DNA of 64,000 nucleotides. Source: Oligoflexia bacterium. Its GTDB lineage: Bacteria; Bdellovibrionota; UBA1018. The notes under the pieces are model-generated. The model did not search any database, was not told where the DNA came from, and was given only the letters and a program-made list of their open reading frames with translations. The stretch lies in the NCBI GenBank assembly GCA_023701205.1, contig JAMPXJ010000002.1:207105-271104 (forward strand), given 5' to 3'. Position numbers and translations under genes: made by a program. Positions 26,978 through 35,610 of this stretch are shown here, one piece after another; position 1 is the first letter of the stretch, and each line of letters starts with the position of its first letter.

Positions 26978-27301
26978 TCAGTTCTGCTCGTGGCATTCGG
27001 TGCAGCGGCTCTTGTCGGCCACGTTGATCTTGGCATCCTTGCCGTTGTGGCACTTTCCGCAGGATTCGCCGAGATTCATCTGCTTGGCGCTCACCTTCCG
27101 GTGCTTCTTCACGTTGAGATACAGCTTGTCGTGGCAGGCGGTGCATTTGACTTCATTGTCGCGGACGTGATCGGCATGGCTGAAAACCACGTCCGATTCG
27201 CCTTTGACCTCGAACTTGATATCCCCGCCGCCGATCTCCGCAAATGCGGTCCCGGCCGCTGCCGCCAGAAGCATGCTCGCGAGTATTAACCGAGTGACCA
27301 T
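26978..27301 (-). CDS. Triheme c7-type periplasmic cytochrome c
   Basis: 107 residues. Signal peptide (MVTRLILASMLLAAAAGTAFA), then three CxxCH haem sites: CTACH, CGKCH and CTECH, with further histidines (FSHADH, KKHRK) for bis-His ligation. This is the layout of small c7/class-III cytochromes. It lies 10 nt upstream of the Fe-S subunit gene and is the likely electron donor to that module, in place of an NrfD-type membrane protein, none of which is encoded nearby. Confidence 0.9.
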   Translation of the reverse strand: MVTRLILASMLLAAAAGTAFAEIGGGDIKFEVKGESDVVFSHADHVRDNEVKCTACHDKLYLNVKKHRKVSAKQMNLGESCGKCHNGKDAKINVADKSRCTECHEQN

Positions 27302-27380
27302 CGCTCTCCCCTTTGGATATTCGGAACGCGCGATGGCCGAATAAAAATGCCCGCGCGAATTCCACGAAATCTCGTTATGG

Positions 27381-27397
27381 GCTCATTATGCATGAGC
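27381..27397. promoter_or_regulatory. Inverted repeat upstream of the cytochrome/molybdoenzyme operon
   Basis: GCTCAT-TATGC-ATGAGC (6-5-6), about 80 nt upstream of the cytochrome start. A candidate operator; it does not match the FNR consensus. Confidence 0.35.
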
Positions 27398-27535
27398 GCT
27401 CCGCCGGTGGCAGCCCTATTGGAACTGAAGCCCCAAATTCCACCTGCTGGTCCTATTCTATTTTCGTGAAGGCAGCATCCCTCGCGAATGCCGACATCGA
27501 AGATCGCAAATGAATCCTGAAGCCCCAACAGCACA

Positions 27536-27568
27536 GCGGCGACGGACTCCTTCGAGTCACGCCGCCGC
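27536..27568 (-). terminator. Stable hairpin downstream of the porin gene
   Basis: GACTC-CTTC-GAGTC at the tip (27545-27558) continues, after a small bulge, into a GCGGCGAC/GTCGCCGC-like lower stem. No T-run follows on the minus strand, so it may protect the mRNA 3' end or terminate weakly. Confidence 0.3.
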
Positions 27569-27612
27569 CCCATTCTGCTATATTCCTGTCGTTATTCGAA
27601 AGGTTGAATCAC

Positions 27613-28752
27613 TCAGAAAGTGTGACGCAGACCCAGCCCGATGAGCTGAGGGTCCTGGCCGCGCGCGACCGAGGGACCGAAGGCCGAGCCGAAGTCATAC
27701 TTCGCGCCATCGCCGTTGGACACCTTCGCGAAGACACCGTAGACATCGGTACGCTTGCTGAAGCTATACGACGCGCCCGCCATCAGCATGCTCGCGCTGC
27801 CGAACTTCGTCTCAGAGCAGGCCGCGCCCGTCTCATCGGTGCACGATCCTTTGCCCATCGTGCCGTAGCCCGCGCGGAAGGTGATATCCGAAAGCCTGTA
27901 GGTCCCGGCAAAGAAGAAAGCATCGCGCTTGAGGGTGGCTTCAGCGTTGTTCGGCGTCTCCGACACGACTTTGAGGTTGTTCCAGGACGCACCGACCATG
28001 GTGCCATCGGCGATCTTGTAGCCGAGGGTCGCGCCCAAGCCAGTGTCGGAGCTGTTGCCCACGCGCGTGCTCGTCGTGCTGAAATAAGGAGTGGAGTTGC
28101 TGCCGAAGCGGAACTGCCGATGCTTCTCGTAAGCGAAGCCCGCGGTGATGTTGGCCTCCTCATAGACGAGCGACGCGCTCGTGAGCGACGGAGAAGGCGC
28201 CGAGCCGGTCGAAGGATCCGTGTAGTACTGGACCTTGGCCGAGAAGCCGTAAAGCTTCGGCGACCAGTAGAAAACCGAATTGGACTGCCTCAGGTTGAAC
28301 CCCGCGGCCGAGAAGCCGCCGATCGAAGCCATGGCTGAGCGAGTCTCCATGGTTCCCGCGCCGTAGAACGGCTCCATATGGCTCGTCAGCAGCTTGAACG
28401 GGGTATCCCAGTTTCCGATATGGAATGAGCCATAGGGAGTCCCCAGCCCGATCATCGTATTCCTGAAGGTCGTCTTCAGCTCAGTCTTGGTGATGTTGGT
28501 ATCGAGCTCGATCTGAAAAAGGCCTTTGAGGTCGCTCCCGATATCCTCGGCGCCCTTGATGCCGAAGTTCGTCGAGTGAGAGCCGAAGCGGGTTTTCGTG
28601 CCGTAGTCGCTCGTACCATCCGCGGCGTCCTTCTTGCTGTCGAACTCCACATCAGCATTGAAGGTACCGTACACGGTGACGTTCGCCGTATCGGCGCTAG
28701 CGACGGAGCTCGCGATGAGCGCTGCTGCGAAGATAGTAATCAGATTCTTCAT
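27613..28752 (-). CDS. Outer-membrane porin (general Gram-negative porin type)
   Basis: 379 residues from the ATG at 28752 (GGGGGATCC upstream). Signal peptide MKNLITIFAAALIASSVASA, then NVTVYGTFNADVEF and GIKGAEDIGSDLKGLFQIEL, characteristic of 16-strand porins of the Porin_4 kind. The last residue is Phe (GLGLRHTF), the expected outer-membrane insertion signal. It probably admits small anions or solutes to the periplasm. It is upstream of, and in the same direction as, the molybdoenzyme operon, with its own promoter. Confidence 0.85.
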   Translation of the reverse strand: MKNLITIFAAALIASSVASADTANVTVYGTFNADVEFDSKKDAADGTSDYGTKTRFGSHSTNFGIKGAEDIGSDLKGLFQIELDTNITKTELKTTFRNTMIGLGTPYGSFHIGNWDTPFKLLTSHMEPFYGAGTMETRSAMASIGGFSAAGFNLRQSNSVFYWSPKLYGFSAKVQYYTDPSTGSAPSPSLTSASLVYEEANITAGFAYEKHRQFRFGSNSTPYFSTTSTRVGNSSDTGLGATLGYKIADGTMVGASWNNLKVVSETPNNAEATLKRDAFFFAGTYRLSDITFRAGYGTMGKGSCTDETGAACSETKFGSASMLMAGASYSFSKRTDVYGVFAKVSNGDGAKYDFGSAFGPSVARGQDPQLIGLGLRHTF

Positions 28753-29092
28753 GGATCCCCCTGGGTTGGTAAAAAAAGGCTGTTGTTGCACGGAGAGCCT
28801 GAGAAGAGATCCGATAACCAGAACTGCTGTTAGTGGATGCTGCTTTACAAGCACTCCAGCCCTTCAGCACAAACTGCACTGGGTTAGACTGCAGTCAGTT
28901 TCATAGGATTGGCTGCCCGGCGCAAGCGAATTCTCGCCCTCCCGTAAGCCGCGCGCGACGATGCTCTCTGGATCAACCCCTCCGCGTGACGCCAAAGCCG
29001 CTGGCGAAGAGCCGGATCATCGAGACGCGGATCCGCAGTCCACATGACCTGCCGTCTTATGCCGAGGCGTCAGGTTTGCAGGAGCAGTGGGC
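28753..29092. other. 340-bp divergent intergenic region
   Basis: Between the porin (leftward) and the cupredoxin lipoprotein (rightward). Contains GACTGCAGTC (28887-28896), a perfect 10-bp palindrome nested in a wider AAACTG...CAGTTT repeat (28871-28901). No convincing promoter boxes or coding sequence noticed. Confidence 0.45.
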
Positions 29093-30373
29093 ATGAAATC
29101 CATCTGGGCTCTTTTATCGGTGGCTTCGCTTCTGGCACTCGGCTCCTGCGGGGACGACAACGGAGATGGCGGACAGCCCGGAGAAGCTCCGCCGATCGCG
29201 GACTTCTCGGGAAGATACGAAGGCGTCGAGCGGGGAACAGAAGGCGGCGCCCCGCTGGATACGCTTCTCTCGGTGACGATCGGGCAGAGCGCCGGCGACA
29301 TCTCTGGAAACTGGTTGAACGCGAAAGGCACGAACGGCTCGTTCACCGGCACTGTTTCAGCGAACATCGCGAACTTCAGCGGGACCGAAACGGGCAGCGG
29401 GTGTCCATTCGCCGGAACGGCGACACTCAACGGGAATCAGCTCGTAGGCACTGCGACCCGCGCCCCTAGCGCCACCTGCCCGGCGCTCGACGCGAACTTC
29501 GATCTCACGCGCCTTGCGGCAGGTACGACCATCGTCAATGTCACGATCAATCACATCTTCGCTCCGACCATAACGAACATCATCAACCAGACGATCTTCG
29601 TCAAACAGAACATCCAGCTCATCGCGATCGTGAAGATCATCAACAACAGCCCGGTGAATCACTGGTTGGTCGCCGATGACGGAAGTTTCGATACCGGAAA
29701 CATTCCCCCGGGCGGGACAGAGGAGATCTCGCTGAGCCGTTCCGGCGATATCCCCTTCCATTGCCGGATTCATCCCGAGGAGAGAGGCGTCATTCACGTG
29801 GATCCGCCGGATTTCCAGGTGAGCCCCACGCCTTCACCGACCGCGTCGCCCACCGTCTCGCCCACACCGTCACCCACGGCTTCGCCGACGCCCACCCTCT
29901 CCCCCTCACCGACGGTATCGCCGACTCCGACGGTTACCCCATCCCCTACGGTGACTCCTTCGCCGACGGGATCGCCGTCGCCCAGTCCCACCGTCTCACC
30001 GACGGCGACCCCCTCGCCAACCGTCTCGCCTCCGGCGCCTGAGGCCGTGCAGGTGAGCATCGTGCCGGGCGGCACGATCCTGGGAGACGACTCCTACCAG
30101 CCGAATCCGGTGAATATCTCCGTGGGGATGACCGTCCGTTGGACCAATAACGATACGGTGGATCATACGGTAACCTCGGATACGAACGATCTGTTCGAAT
30201 CCGAGGTTCTCAGCCCGGGCGATACTTTCGAGCACACGTTCGACAGCCCGGGATCCTTCCCGTATCACTGCGCGATCCACCCTTCGATGGTGGGCTCGGT
30301 GGTCGTGACCGGCCCTTCTCCGGCGTCCAGCCCCGGGGAGCTCGAGCCCACCGCCTCGCCGAGCGTCAGCTGA
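29093..30373 (+). CDS. Lipoprotein with two cupredoxin domains
   Basis: 426 residues. Lipobox LGSC with Cys19. Residues ~35-145 form a beta-rich domain. Cupredoxin-like domain 1 (~160-238) has His190, Cys224 and His227, but the usual axial Met is missing (CRIHPEERG). A Pro/Ser/Thr-rich linker of ~80 residues (repeats of SPTPSPT type) leads to domain 2, with [14 protein letters not shown]: a complete His-Cys-His-Met type 1 copper site. Probably an envelope electron carrier or copper-binding protein. It starts at the ATG 29093 (GGAG upstream). Its stop abuts the stop of the convergent DUF4360 gene (TGATCA). Confidence 0.8.
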   Translation: MKSIWALLSVASLLALGSCGDDNGDGGQPGEAPPIADFSGRYEGVERGTEGGAPLDTLLSVTIGQSAGDISGNWLNAKGTNGSFTGTVSANIANFSGTETGSGCPFAGTATLNGNQLVGTATRAPSATCPALDANFDLTRLAAGTTIVNVTINHIFAPTITNIINQTIFVKQNIQLIAIVKIINNSPVNHWLVADDGSFDTGNIPPGGTEEISLSRSGDIPFHCRIHPEERGVIHVDPPDFQVSPTPSPTASPTVSPTPSPTASPTPTLSPSPTVSPTPTVTPSPTVTPSPTGSPSPSPTVSPTATPSPTVSPPAPEAVQVSIVPGGTILGDDSYQPNPVNISVGMTVRWTNNDTVDHTVTSDTNDLFESEVLSPGDTFEHTFDSPGSFPYHCAIHPSMVGSVVVTGPSPASSPGELEPTASPSVS

Positions 30374-31003
30374 TCAGCGGCAGGAAACCAGCTTGAGTTT
30401 GAGCGCCAGCTCGCTGATCCTCGCGTTTGAACCGACGCCGGCCTGGACGCGGTCGCCGCGAACGAAGATCGAGGTATGGGTCCGGAGGATGCCGCCCTCG
30501 CCGCAGCCCGTGGAAGCGGTGGCAGCGCTCTGAAGCTGTATCCTTCCGGCGGATTCGCCTTCGGAACCGAGATCCTGCTGTAACTTGTCGCCTTCGGTCC
30601 CGGCCAGGAAAGTCTCATGCGCAACCCGGCCTGTCGCGCCGGCTTGCAGCTCGTAAGCCCCTTCGAGCGTGACCTCGCTGATCACCACGCGGAAACCCTC
30701 GGGCACTGTCCCCACCTGGATCGTGGCAGAGCAATTTTTCCGGTCCAGGGCCTTACCCGACGTCCCGCCCGCCTCGACGCCCATCTGTTCGAAGCGGATC
30801 CTCACATCCCGATGATCTCTCGAGACTTCGACCGCGCCCAGGCCATCCGGGCAACCGGTTCCAGCCAGGCTGATCTCTCCCAAGGCAAAGTCAGGCTCCG
30901 CCGTTTCCGGCGGTTTGCGCCCCATCGCCTGCCCCGTTACCGAATCCAGAAGGGCTATCAAAACCAAAATCGGAAAAACCCCATTCCAGCTTAGCGTTCT
31001 CAT
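30374..31003 (-). CDS. DUF4360 secreted protein
   Basis: 209 residues from the ATG at 31003. N-terminal hydrophobic export signal (VFPILVLIALLDSVTGQAMG). The body shows SLAGTGCPDG, VRIRFEQMGVEAGG, RKNCSATIQVGTVPEGF and EGAYELQAGATG, in the order and spacing I recall for DUF4360 domains, which are found in secreted proteins of fungi and bacteria. Cysteines are conserved. Function unknown. Confidence 0.7.
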   Translation of the reverse strand: MRTLSWNGVFPILVLIALLDSVTGQAMGRKPPETAEPDFALGEISLAGTGCPDGLGAVEVSRDHRDVRIRFEQMGVEAGGTSGKALDRKNCSATIQVGTVPEGFRVVISEVTLEGAYELQAGATGRVAHETFLAGTEGDKLQQDLGSEGESAGRIQLQSAATASTGCGEGGILRTHTSIFVRGDRVQAGVGSNARISELALKLKLVSCR

Positions 31004-31165
31004 ATCCGGAGTCCCCCTGCCTTGACTCCGACAGCAAGCCCGATGCCAGAAGCGCGCGACCACGAAAAAGGAAATGCCCGCATTTTCGTTCATTTTTCAG
31101 TGACTCCTCCGGCGCACGATCGCGTCGCGAAGCGACAAGACCCCAAGATGACACCGGAAAGGTCG

Positions 31166-32653
31166 TTACTTTTTACGAACCCCGGGCGTGCGCAGCAGCT
31201 CCTCCGCTTCACGATAGCCCAGCCCGAAGCGCACCTGATAAAAATCCTGGATCCAGCGGGGCGGGGCAGCCTGCGCCGAGGGCAGCTTCAGGCATTGATA
31301 AGCGCGATCGATCCGCGCAATGAATGCCTGTCCGCCCTCCGGCAGCTCTCCGCAATACTGCTCATTCCAGATCGTGCCCAGCTGGCTCGCAAGCTCCCGA
31401 CCGAAGCGGCTCTCCCGCTCCTTGACCCACTGGATCTTGTCTGGAATCGCGGCGGCAGGTTTCGGCTTGAGCCCGATCGCGGGATTATGGATCTCACTCA
31501 AGGTGTCCTCCGCGCGACTTTCGTCGCTGAGACGGAGCTGGATCGCCCGTTCCATCAGTCTGCCTGAACCTTCCAACCCCAGGCGCAGGCGCTGCGTGAT
31601 CTTCCAGGCTCCGTACGGGAAGCTCCGCTCCACCGAACGGGTGCGCTCGACCGGAGCTTTCTCCGTATAGCTCTCGGTGCGGTATTTCACGCGGGCCACC
31701 GTCTCGATCCCGCCACCGGGCTTCACCACGGTCTCGACTGCCTCGTAGGGCACCTGACGCTGCTTGGAAACGTCCTCGTAAGCGACGTACTTCTCGTCTT
31801 CCTGATAGCTGTGCACGAGCTGGATCGGGATCCGCTGCTCGTCCAGGACCCAGCTCCCTTTGAGGGCGATCTCGAGCGGGAGCTTCCCTTCGGGCGAATA
31901 CCAGGGGCCGGACTTCAGCGAAGCGTTCAAGGAGTCATGGATCAGCAGCTGCAGGTCCTGCGGCAAATTCTCCACCGAGCCCGAAACCGCCACCGCTTGC
32001 ACCAGCGATCTGACCTTCTCTCCCGGCTGATGGCCCGCGAGCCGGGGCGACTCGTCCCAGAAGGCGCAGAAGCGCAGCACGAACTCGCCTGCGTACGGCT
32101 TGCCGCCGTAATTCTCCTTGGCGAATCGCTGGCACTCGGCCTTCCCCTGCCGGATCACCTTCAGACGGAGATCTCCGAACTCGGCCGCGCGTTTTTCCTG
32201 AAAGAGCGGCTCATAGCGGCGGAGATCGGCCTCGGCGCGCAAGGGCTTCTCGGCCTTCAGGGACTCGCGCAAGGCTTCCAGCACGAAGGAAGCCGCGGCA
32301 GCGGTCTCCTCCTCCTGCGTGAAAATCGCCGCGCCCTTGGGCCGGATATTCCAGCTCCGCTCCTGCGCGATGATCTCGAGGAGAAGCGTTGCGGCATCAG
32401 CCGCGTTGCCGCTCGTCCGGGCCTTGCGAACGTCGATGAGCCGCTTGCCCAGGATTCCCTGACGGGCTTCGGCAAGGCCCGCGGCAGCCTCCGGATCTCC
32501 GGGCTTGCGGCTCAGGATGCGCTCATAAACGCGAGCCGCCTCTTCGTACTGTTCGTGCGCCATGAATTCCTGGGCCCGTTTCTGGGCCGAACCGCAGCCC
32601 ACCGCGAAGACGAGAAAAACGCCGGCCAACACGATCCCCGAAGCTCTCTTCAT
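31166..32653 (-). CDS. TPR-containing lipoprotein
   Basis: 495 residues from the ATG at 32653. Lipobox VGCG in MKRASGIVLAGVFLVFAVGC. Immediately after come TPR-like helices (RAQEFMAHEQYEEAARVYER, PGDPEAAAGLAEARQG). The rest is a long alpha/beta region of unknown type with a stretch of beta strands (VPYEAVETVVKPGGGIETV). Its ATG overlaps the AI-2E permease stop by ATGA, so the two proteins are made together. Role unknown; an outer- or inner-membrane periplasmic adaptor is plausible. Confidence 0.7.
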   Translation of the reverse strand: MKRASGIVLAGVFLVFAVGCGSAQKRAQEFMAHEQYEEAARVYERILSRKPGDPEAAAGLAEARQGILGKRLIDVRKARTSGNAADAATLLLEIIAQERSWNIRPKGAAIFTQEEETAAAASFVLEALRESLKAEKPLRAEADLRRYEPLFQEKRAAEFGDLRLKVIRQGKAECQRFAKENYGGKPYAGEFVLRFCAFWDESPRLAGHQPGEKVRSLVQAVAVSGSVENLPQDLQLLIHDSLNASLKSGPWYSPEGKLPLEIALKGSWVLDEQRIPIQLVHSYQEDEKYVAYEDVSKQRQVPYEAVETVVKPGGGIETVARVKYRTESYTEKAPVERTRSVERSFPYGAWKITQRLRLGLEGSGRLMERAIQLRLSDESRAEDTLSEIHNPAIGLKPKPAAAIPDKIQWVKERESRFGRELASQLGTIWNEQYCGELPEGGQAFIARIDRAYQCLKLPSAQAAPPRWIQDFYQVRFGLGYREAEELLRTPGVRKK

Positions 32654-33789
32654 GAAACAGAGTCTAAAACAGTTCCGGTTTTTTGTCGTTCCTGAAGCAC
32701 GCCGAAGCGACGCCCGACCTCCGGCCACAGCTGGAGCAGCGAGATCAGGACCGCCGCGAGGATCGGCCCCAGGAAGACCCCCACGATCCCGAAGATCCCG
32801 ATTCCGCCGAAGATGGCGACGAGGCTGACCAGCGGATGCATCTTGCTCCGGCCCTTCAGCACCAAGGGCCGCACGAAGTTATCGACGACCCCCGCGATCG
32901 CGCCGAAGGCGAGCATGAGAATCGCCTTGCCTACCGACCCTTTCACGTAAAGGTAGATCGCCCCGGCCACCCAGACCGGAGTGCTTCCCAGGATCGGGAT
33001 CCACGCGAAAATGAAAGTGGTGCCTCCGGCGAGGAAAGCGGCCGGCACGCCCAGGAAGAGATAAGCCGATAGCATGACCAGGCTTTGCGCCGAGGCCGCC
33101 GCGAGCGTCGCCCAGATCACCGAGATCGCGGTATCCCGGAAGGACAGGCCTACCCGCGCACGCACGTCGCTATCCATCGGAATCTTGTCGGCCGCCCAGG
33201 AACGCAGCCGATTCCCATCGACCAGCAGAAAGTAACAGCTGATGCATGCCAGCGCGATCTGCAGGATGACCTCCGGCACGTTCGCCGCCAGCGCGAGGAT
33301 ACCGCCGGTCACCTTGGCGCTTCCCGCCTGGATCCACCGCCGCGCCTGCGCTTCGAAGGCCTCGGAATTGCCGATCGCGGCTTCGACGAATGGCCACCTG
33401 CTCGCCTGCTCGAGCAAGGCCCGGAACGAGAAGCCTCCTTCGGCGACCTTTTGCCCAACGGCGATTCCCTGCTGCACCGCTTTGGTCATGAACAGCGATA
33501 GAGGGGCGATAACGACCAGCAGGACTCCGAGCGTCACGAGGAGTGAAGCCGATCGCTCTTTGAAGCGATGGCGCCGGAGGAAACGATATGCCGGCTGCGC
33601 CAGCAGCGCGAGAATCCCGCCCATGGTCACCGCGAGCAGGTACGGCAAGACCATATAGAACGTGAGAGCCAGCGTCAGCAGGAGCAGACCCAGAAAGACC
33701 ACGAGCGTCGTGCGCCGCGACGCGGGAAGCCCTTCGACTTTGACCTCGAGGGGCTGAAGCTTCTTCGGCTGCGTTGACTGCGAGGCCAT
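32650..33789 (-). CDS. AI-2E transporter family (TqsA/PerM-like) membrane protein
   Basis: 379 residues. About eight hydrophobic segments with the family's central soluble part; signature pieces FLGVPAAFLAGGTTFIFAWIP and FGIVGVFLGPILAAVLI are characteristic of the UPF0118/AI-2E family. Members export diverse small molecules or ions (AI-2, Na+/H+); the substrate here is unknown. It is translationally coupled to the TPR lipoprotein. Confidence 0.85.
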   Translation of the reverse strand: MASQSTQPKKLQPLEVKVEGLPASRRTTLVVFLGLLLLTLALTFYMVLPYLLAVTMGGILALLAQPAYRFLRRHRFKERSASLLVTLGVLLVVIAPLSLFMTKAVQQGIAVGQKVAEGGFSFRALLEQASRWPFVEAAIGNSEAFEAQARRWIQAGSAKVTGGILALAANVPEVILQIALACISCYFLLVDGNRLRSWAADKIPMDSDVRARVGLSFRDTAISVIWATLAAASAQSLVMLSAYLFLGVPAAFLAGGTTFIFAWIPILGSTPVWVAGAIYLYVKGSVGKAILMLAFGAIAGVVDNFVRPLVLKGRSKMHPLVSLVAIFGGIGIFGIVGVFLGPILAAVLISLLQLWPEVGRRFGVLQERQKTGTVLDSVS

Positions 33790-33836
33790 GAGCCCCGCTC
33801 ACGCACAGTCCGTGCCTGACGAGGGATTCGCCGCGA

Positions 33837-34928
33837 TCACTCGCAGACGTAACGAGCAAATTCGCCGATTGAGCCGGTATCGAAACCGCCTGGGTGGCGA
33901 TAAAGTCTGCTCCAGGTGCCGATGGGACGGCCTTGAGAATCCGAAAAAATTTCCCAGGCGGAGGGAGAAAGGCCCGACTCGAAGCGCAGAGAGATGAAAG
34001 GTTCGAGCCCATCCACGCGGCGCACCGCCTCCGCCTTGATCTTGAGCTTCCGATCCCGACGCAGAAACTCTTCCTCGAGAAGCACGGTCAGATCGCGGGA
34101 CTCCCCGGGAGCCGGAGCGGGCAGCACACCGAGAAAACGCCCTTCCCACAAAATAACGAGATCGGCCAGGCTTGCCGCGGGCTGTCCCGCGGGCGCGTCT
34201 TGAATGATCCGGACTGGCAAAGCGCGCACTTTCGGGCAGACAGACCCGGTTCCTTCTGAAATCAGCTCTGGGCGGGCAATTACTTTGGGAATACTCGTCC
34301 ACCGGGCTTCTTGATCAACCTGGCTCCGCACCGGATCCCCGAGCTCGGTAACCGACTCGTTCAGCGAAAAAGCGAAGCCCGGCAGCGCATCGATCCGGGC
34401 ATCGAATGCCTGGATGCGAAGCAGGCGATTGTCGCGGTAGAAACCCTCGCTGCGGAACGTCTCAAATATCGCGGCGGAGTTGCAGCCCACGATCCCCAGC
34501 CAGCGGATGCCGGGATGAATGCGCTGAAAAACCTCCTTCACGTCGTTGCCGTGAAGGTCCAGGATCGTATCGTCCCACTGCGCGGGCTCGCCGTCGGTGG
34601 AGGCATCGGACCCGCTGTGGCTGACCCAGAAGACGCCTCGGATCGCCGGATCCTGCAGCACCTCCGCCAACTCGCGCGGGCCGGCCCCATGATACACGCG
34701 TAGCTCGTAACCCGATTTTCCATACGCCTGGCGAAAGCGCTTCTCCAGCTCCGCCGGAAGCTGCCAGGATCTCGGCCGATACCAGATCCGCGGCGTGCTG
34801 ACCGAGGTGAGCAGCGCGACGACGGGGCGAGCGGGCGCGGCCTCAGCGCGGGTAGCGAGAAAGGCGAGCGCGAAAATGAAAAGGCTCCGCACGGAAGACC
34901 GTACGGAGCCCGGAAGGAAAGCGCTCAT
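33837..34928 (-). CDS. Secreted protein with caspase-like His/Cys pair
   Basis: 363 residues. Signal peptide (SLFIFALAFLATRAEA). GVFWVSHSGSD (His104) and LGIVGCNSA (Cys149) lie at the ends of predicted beta strands 45 residues apart, which is the layout of clan-CD (caspase/CHAT) peptidases: His-Gly-like and Cys at strand ends. The second half is unrelated and has two cysteines. No family was recognised directly, so the peptidase idea is inference. It overlaps the gene upstream by ATGA. It lies close to the C25 giant, another clan-CD peptidase. Confidence 0.6.
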   Translation of the reverse strand: MSAFLPGSVRSSVRSLFIFALAFLATRAEAAPARPVVALLTSVSTPRIWYRPRSWQLPAELEKRFRQAYGKSGYELRVYHGAGPRELAEVLQDPAIRGVFWVSHSGSDASTDGEPAQWDDTILDLHGNDVKEVFQRIHPGIRWLGIVGCNSAAIFETFRSEGFYRDNRLLRIQAFDARIDALPGFAFSLNESVTELGDPVRSQVDQEARWTSIPKVIARPELISEGTGSVCPKVRALPVRIIQDAPAGQPAASLADLVILWEGRFLGVLPAPAPGESRDLTVLLEEEFLRRDRKLKIKAEAVRRVDGLEPFISLRFESGLSPSAWEIFSDSQGRPIGTWSRLYRHPGGFDTGSIGEFARYVCE

Positions 34929-35413
34929 TCGACGAACAGCTTGCTCGCGATCTTGCGGGCGCCGCTCACGGCTTCTTCGCTGATCGAACCGGCATAGTTG
35001 TCCCAGGCGCGCGCCGCCTGCTCGATCGTGGGATTCTCGAGCGCATCGAGATCCGCGATTACGGCCTCATAGATCTGGTTCAGCTCTTCGGTCTCGTCGT
35101 TGTAGGCGGTCATTTCCGAGCGGGTCAAGCCGAGCTCCTGCGCCTGCGCTGCGGAAACAGGGACAAACTTCATCGTCTGGCCAGCTTCGCCGTCCATGAT
35201 GATCACGCCAATCGCCGCCGAAAGGAACGTCATCGCACCGGGTTTCTTGCCTTTCAAAGCACCGTGGGCAGCTGGGCCCGCCGCCACCACAAAGCCCGCG
35301 ATCGTCAGCGCGGGGTTGCCGGTCCAAAAGCCGACGAAAGCGCGCGCGGGCTGCAGCGAAATCATTGAAAGGAAAAGAGAACCAACTAAGGCCGTAGTCA
35401 TAAACTTTTTCAT
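34925..35413 (-). CDS. Exported hypothetical protein, partner of the caspase-like protein
   Basis: 162 residues. Signal peptide (MKKFMTTALVGSLFLSMISLQPARA), then two hydrophobic stretches (ALTIAGFVVAAGPAAHGAL and MTFLSAAIGVIIM) and an acidic helical C-terminal half. No known family. The stop overlaps the caspase-like gene start by ATGA, so the two should be made in fixed ratio. It may be a membrane-bound partner or regulator of that protein. Confidence 0.6.
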   Translation of the reverse strand: MKKFMTTALVGSLFLSMISLQPARAFVGFWTGNPALTIAGFVVAAGPAAHGALKGKKPGAMTFLSAAIGVIIMDGEAGQTMKFVPVSAAQAQELGLTRSEMTAYNDETEELNQIYEAVIADLDALENPTIEQAARAWDNYAGSISEEAVSGARKIASKLFVE

Positions 35414-35610
35414 TTTAATCTCCCATAATTGTTGAGATCCCGAACGTCTCAGCTCCGGAATCGACCGCGGATATAGGTGAATTCCACCTTCCCGGCAAGC
35501 CCCGGAACTGGGACTTTCGAAAGTCCGTTTGATTCGGCGCGTTATATCTTAGAATTAATGGAAAGCGAATAGAAAAGGTGTCAGTTCCGCTGGAATTTGT
35601 CCTCTTCGGC

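Larger units (their letters stand above)
27302..27612. other. 311-bp intergenic region between porin and cytochrome operon
   Basis: Must hold the leftward promoter of the cytochrome/molybdoenzyme operon. Contains the GCTCAT palindrome (27381-27397) and a GC-rich hairpin just downstream of the porin stop (27536-27568). No coding potential seen. Confidence 0.55.

Noticed and set aside
28800..28900. Sigma54 promoter for the porin
   Set aside because: GG and GC are not 10 bp apart as the -24/-12 consensus requires.
29817..30036. Pro/Ser/Thr repeat DNA as a CRISPR or satellite repeat
   Set aside because: It is the coding sequence for a linker of the cupredoxin lipoprotein; units are irregular and in frame.
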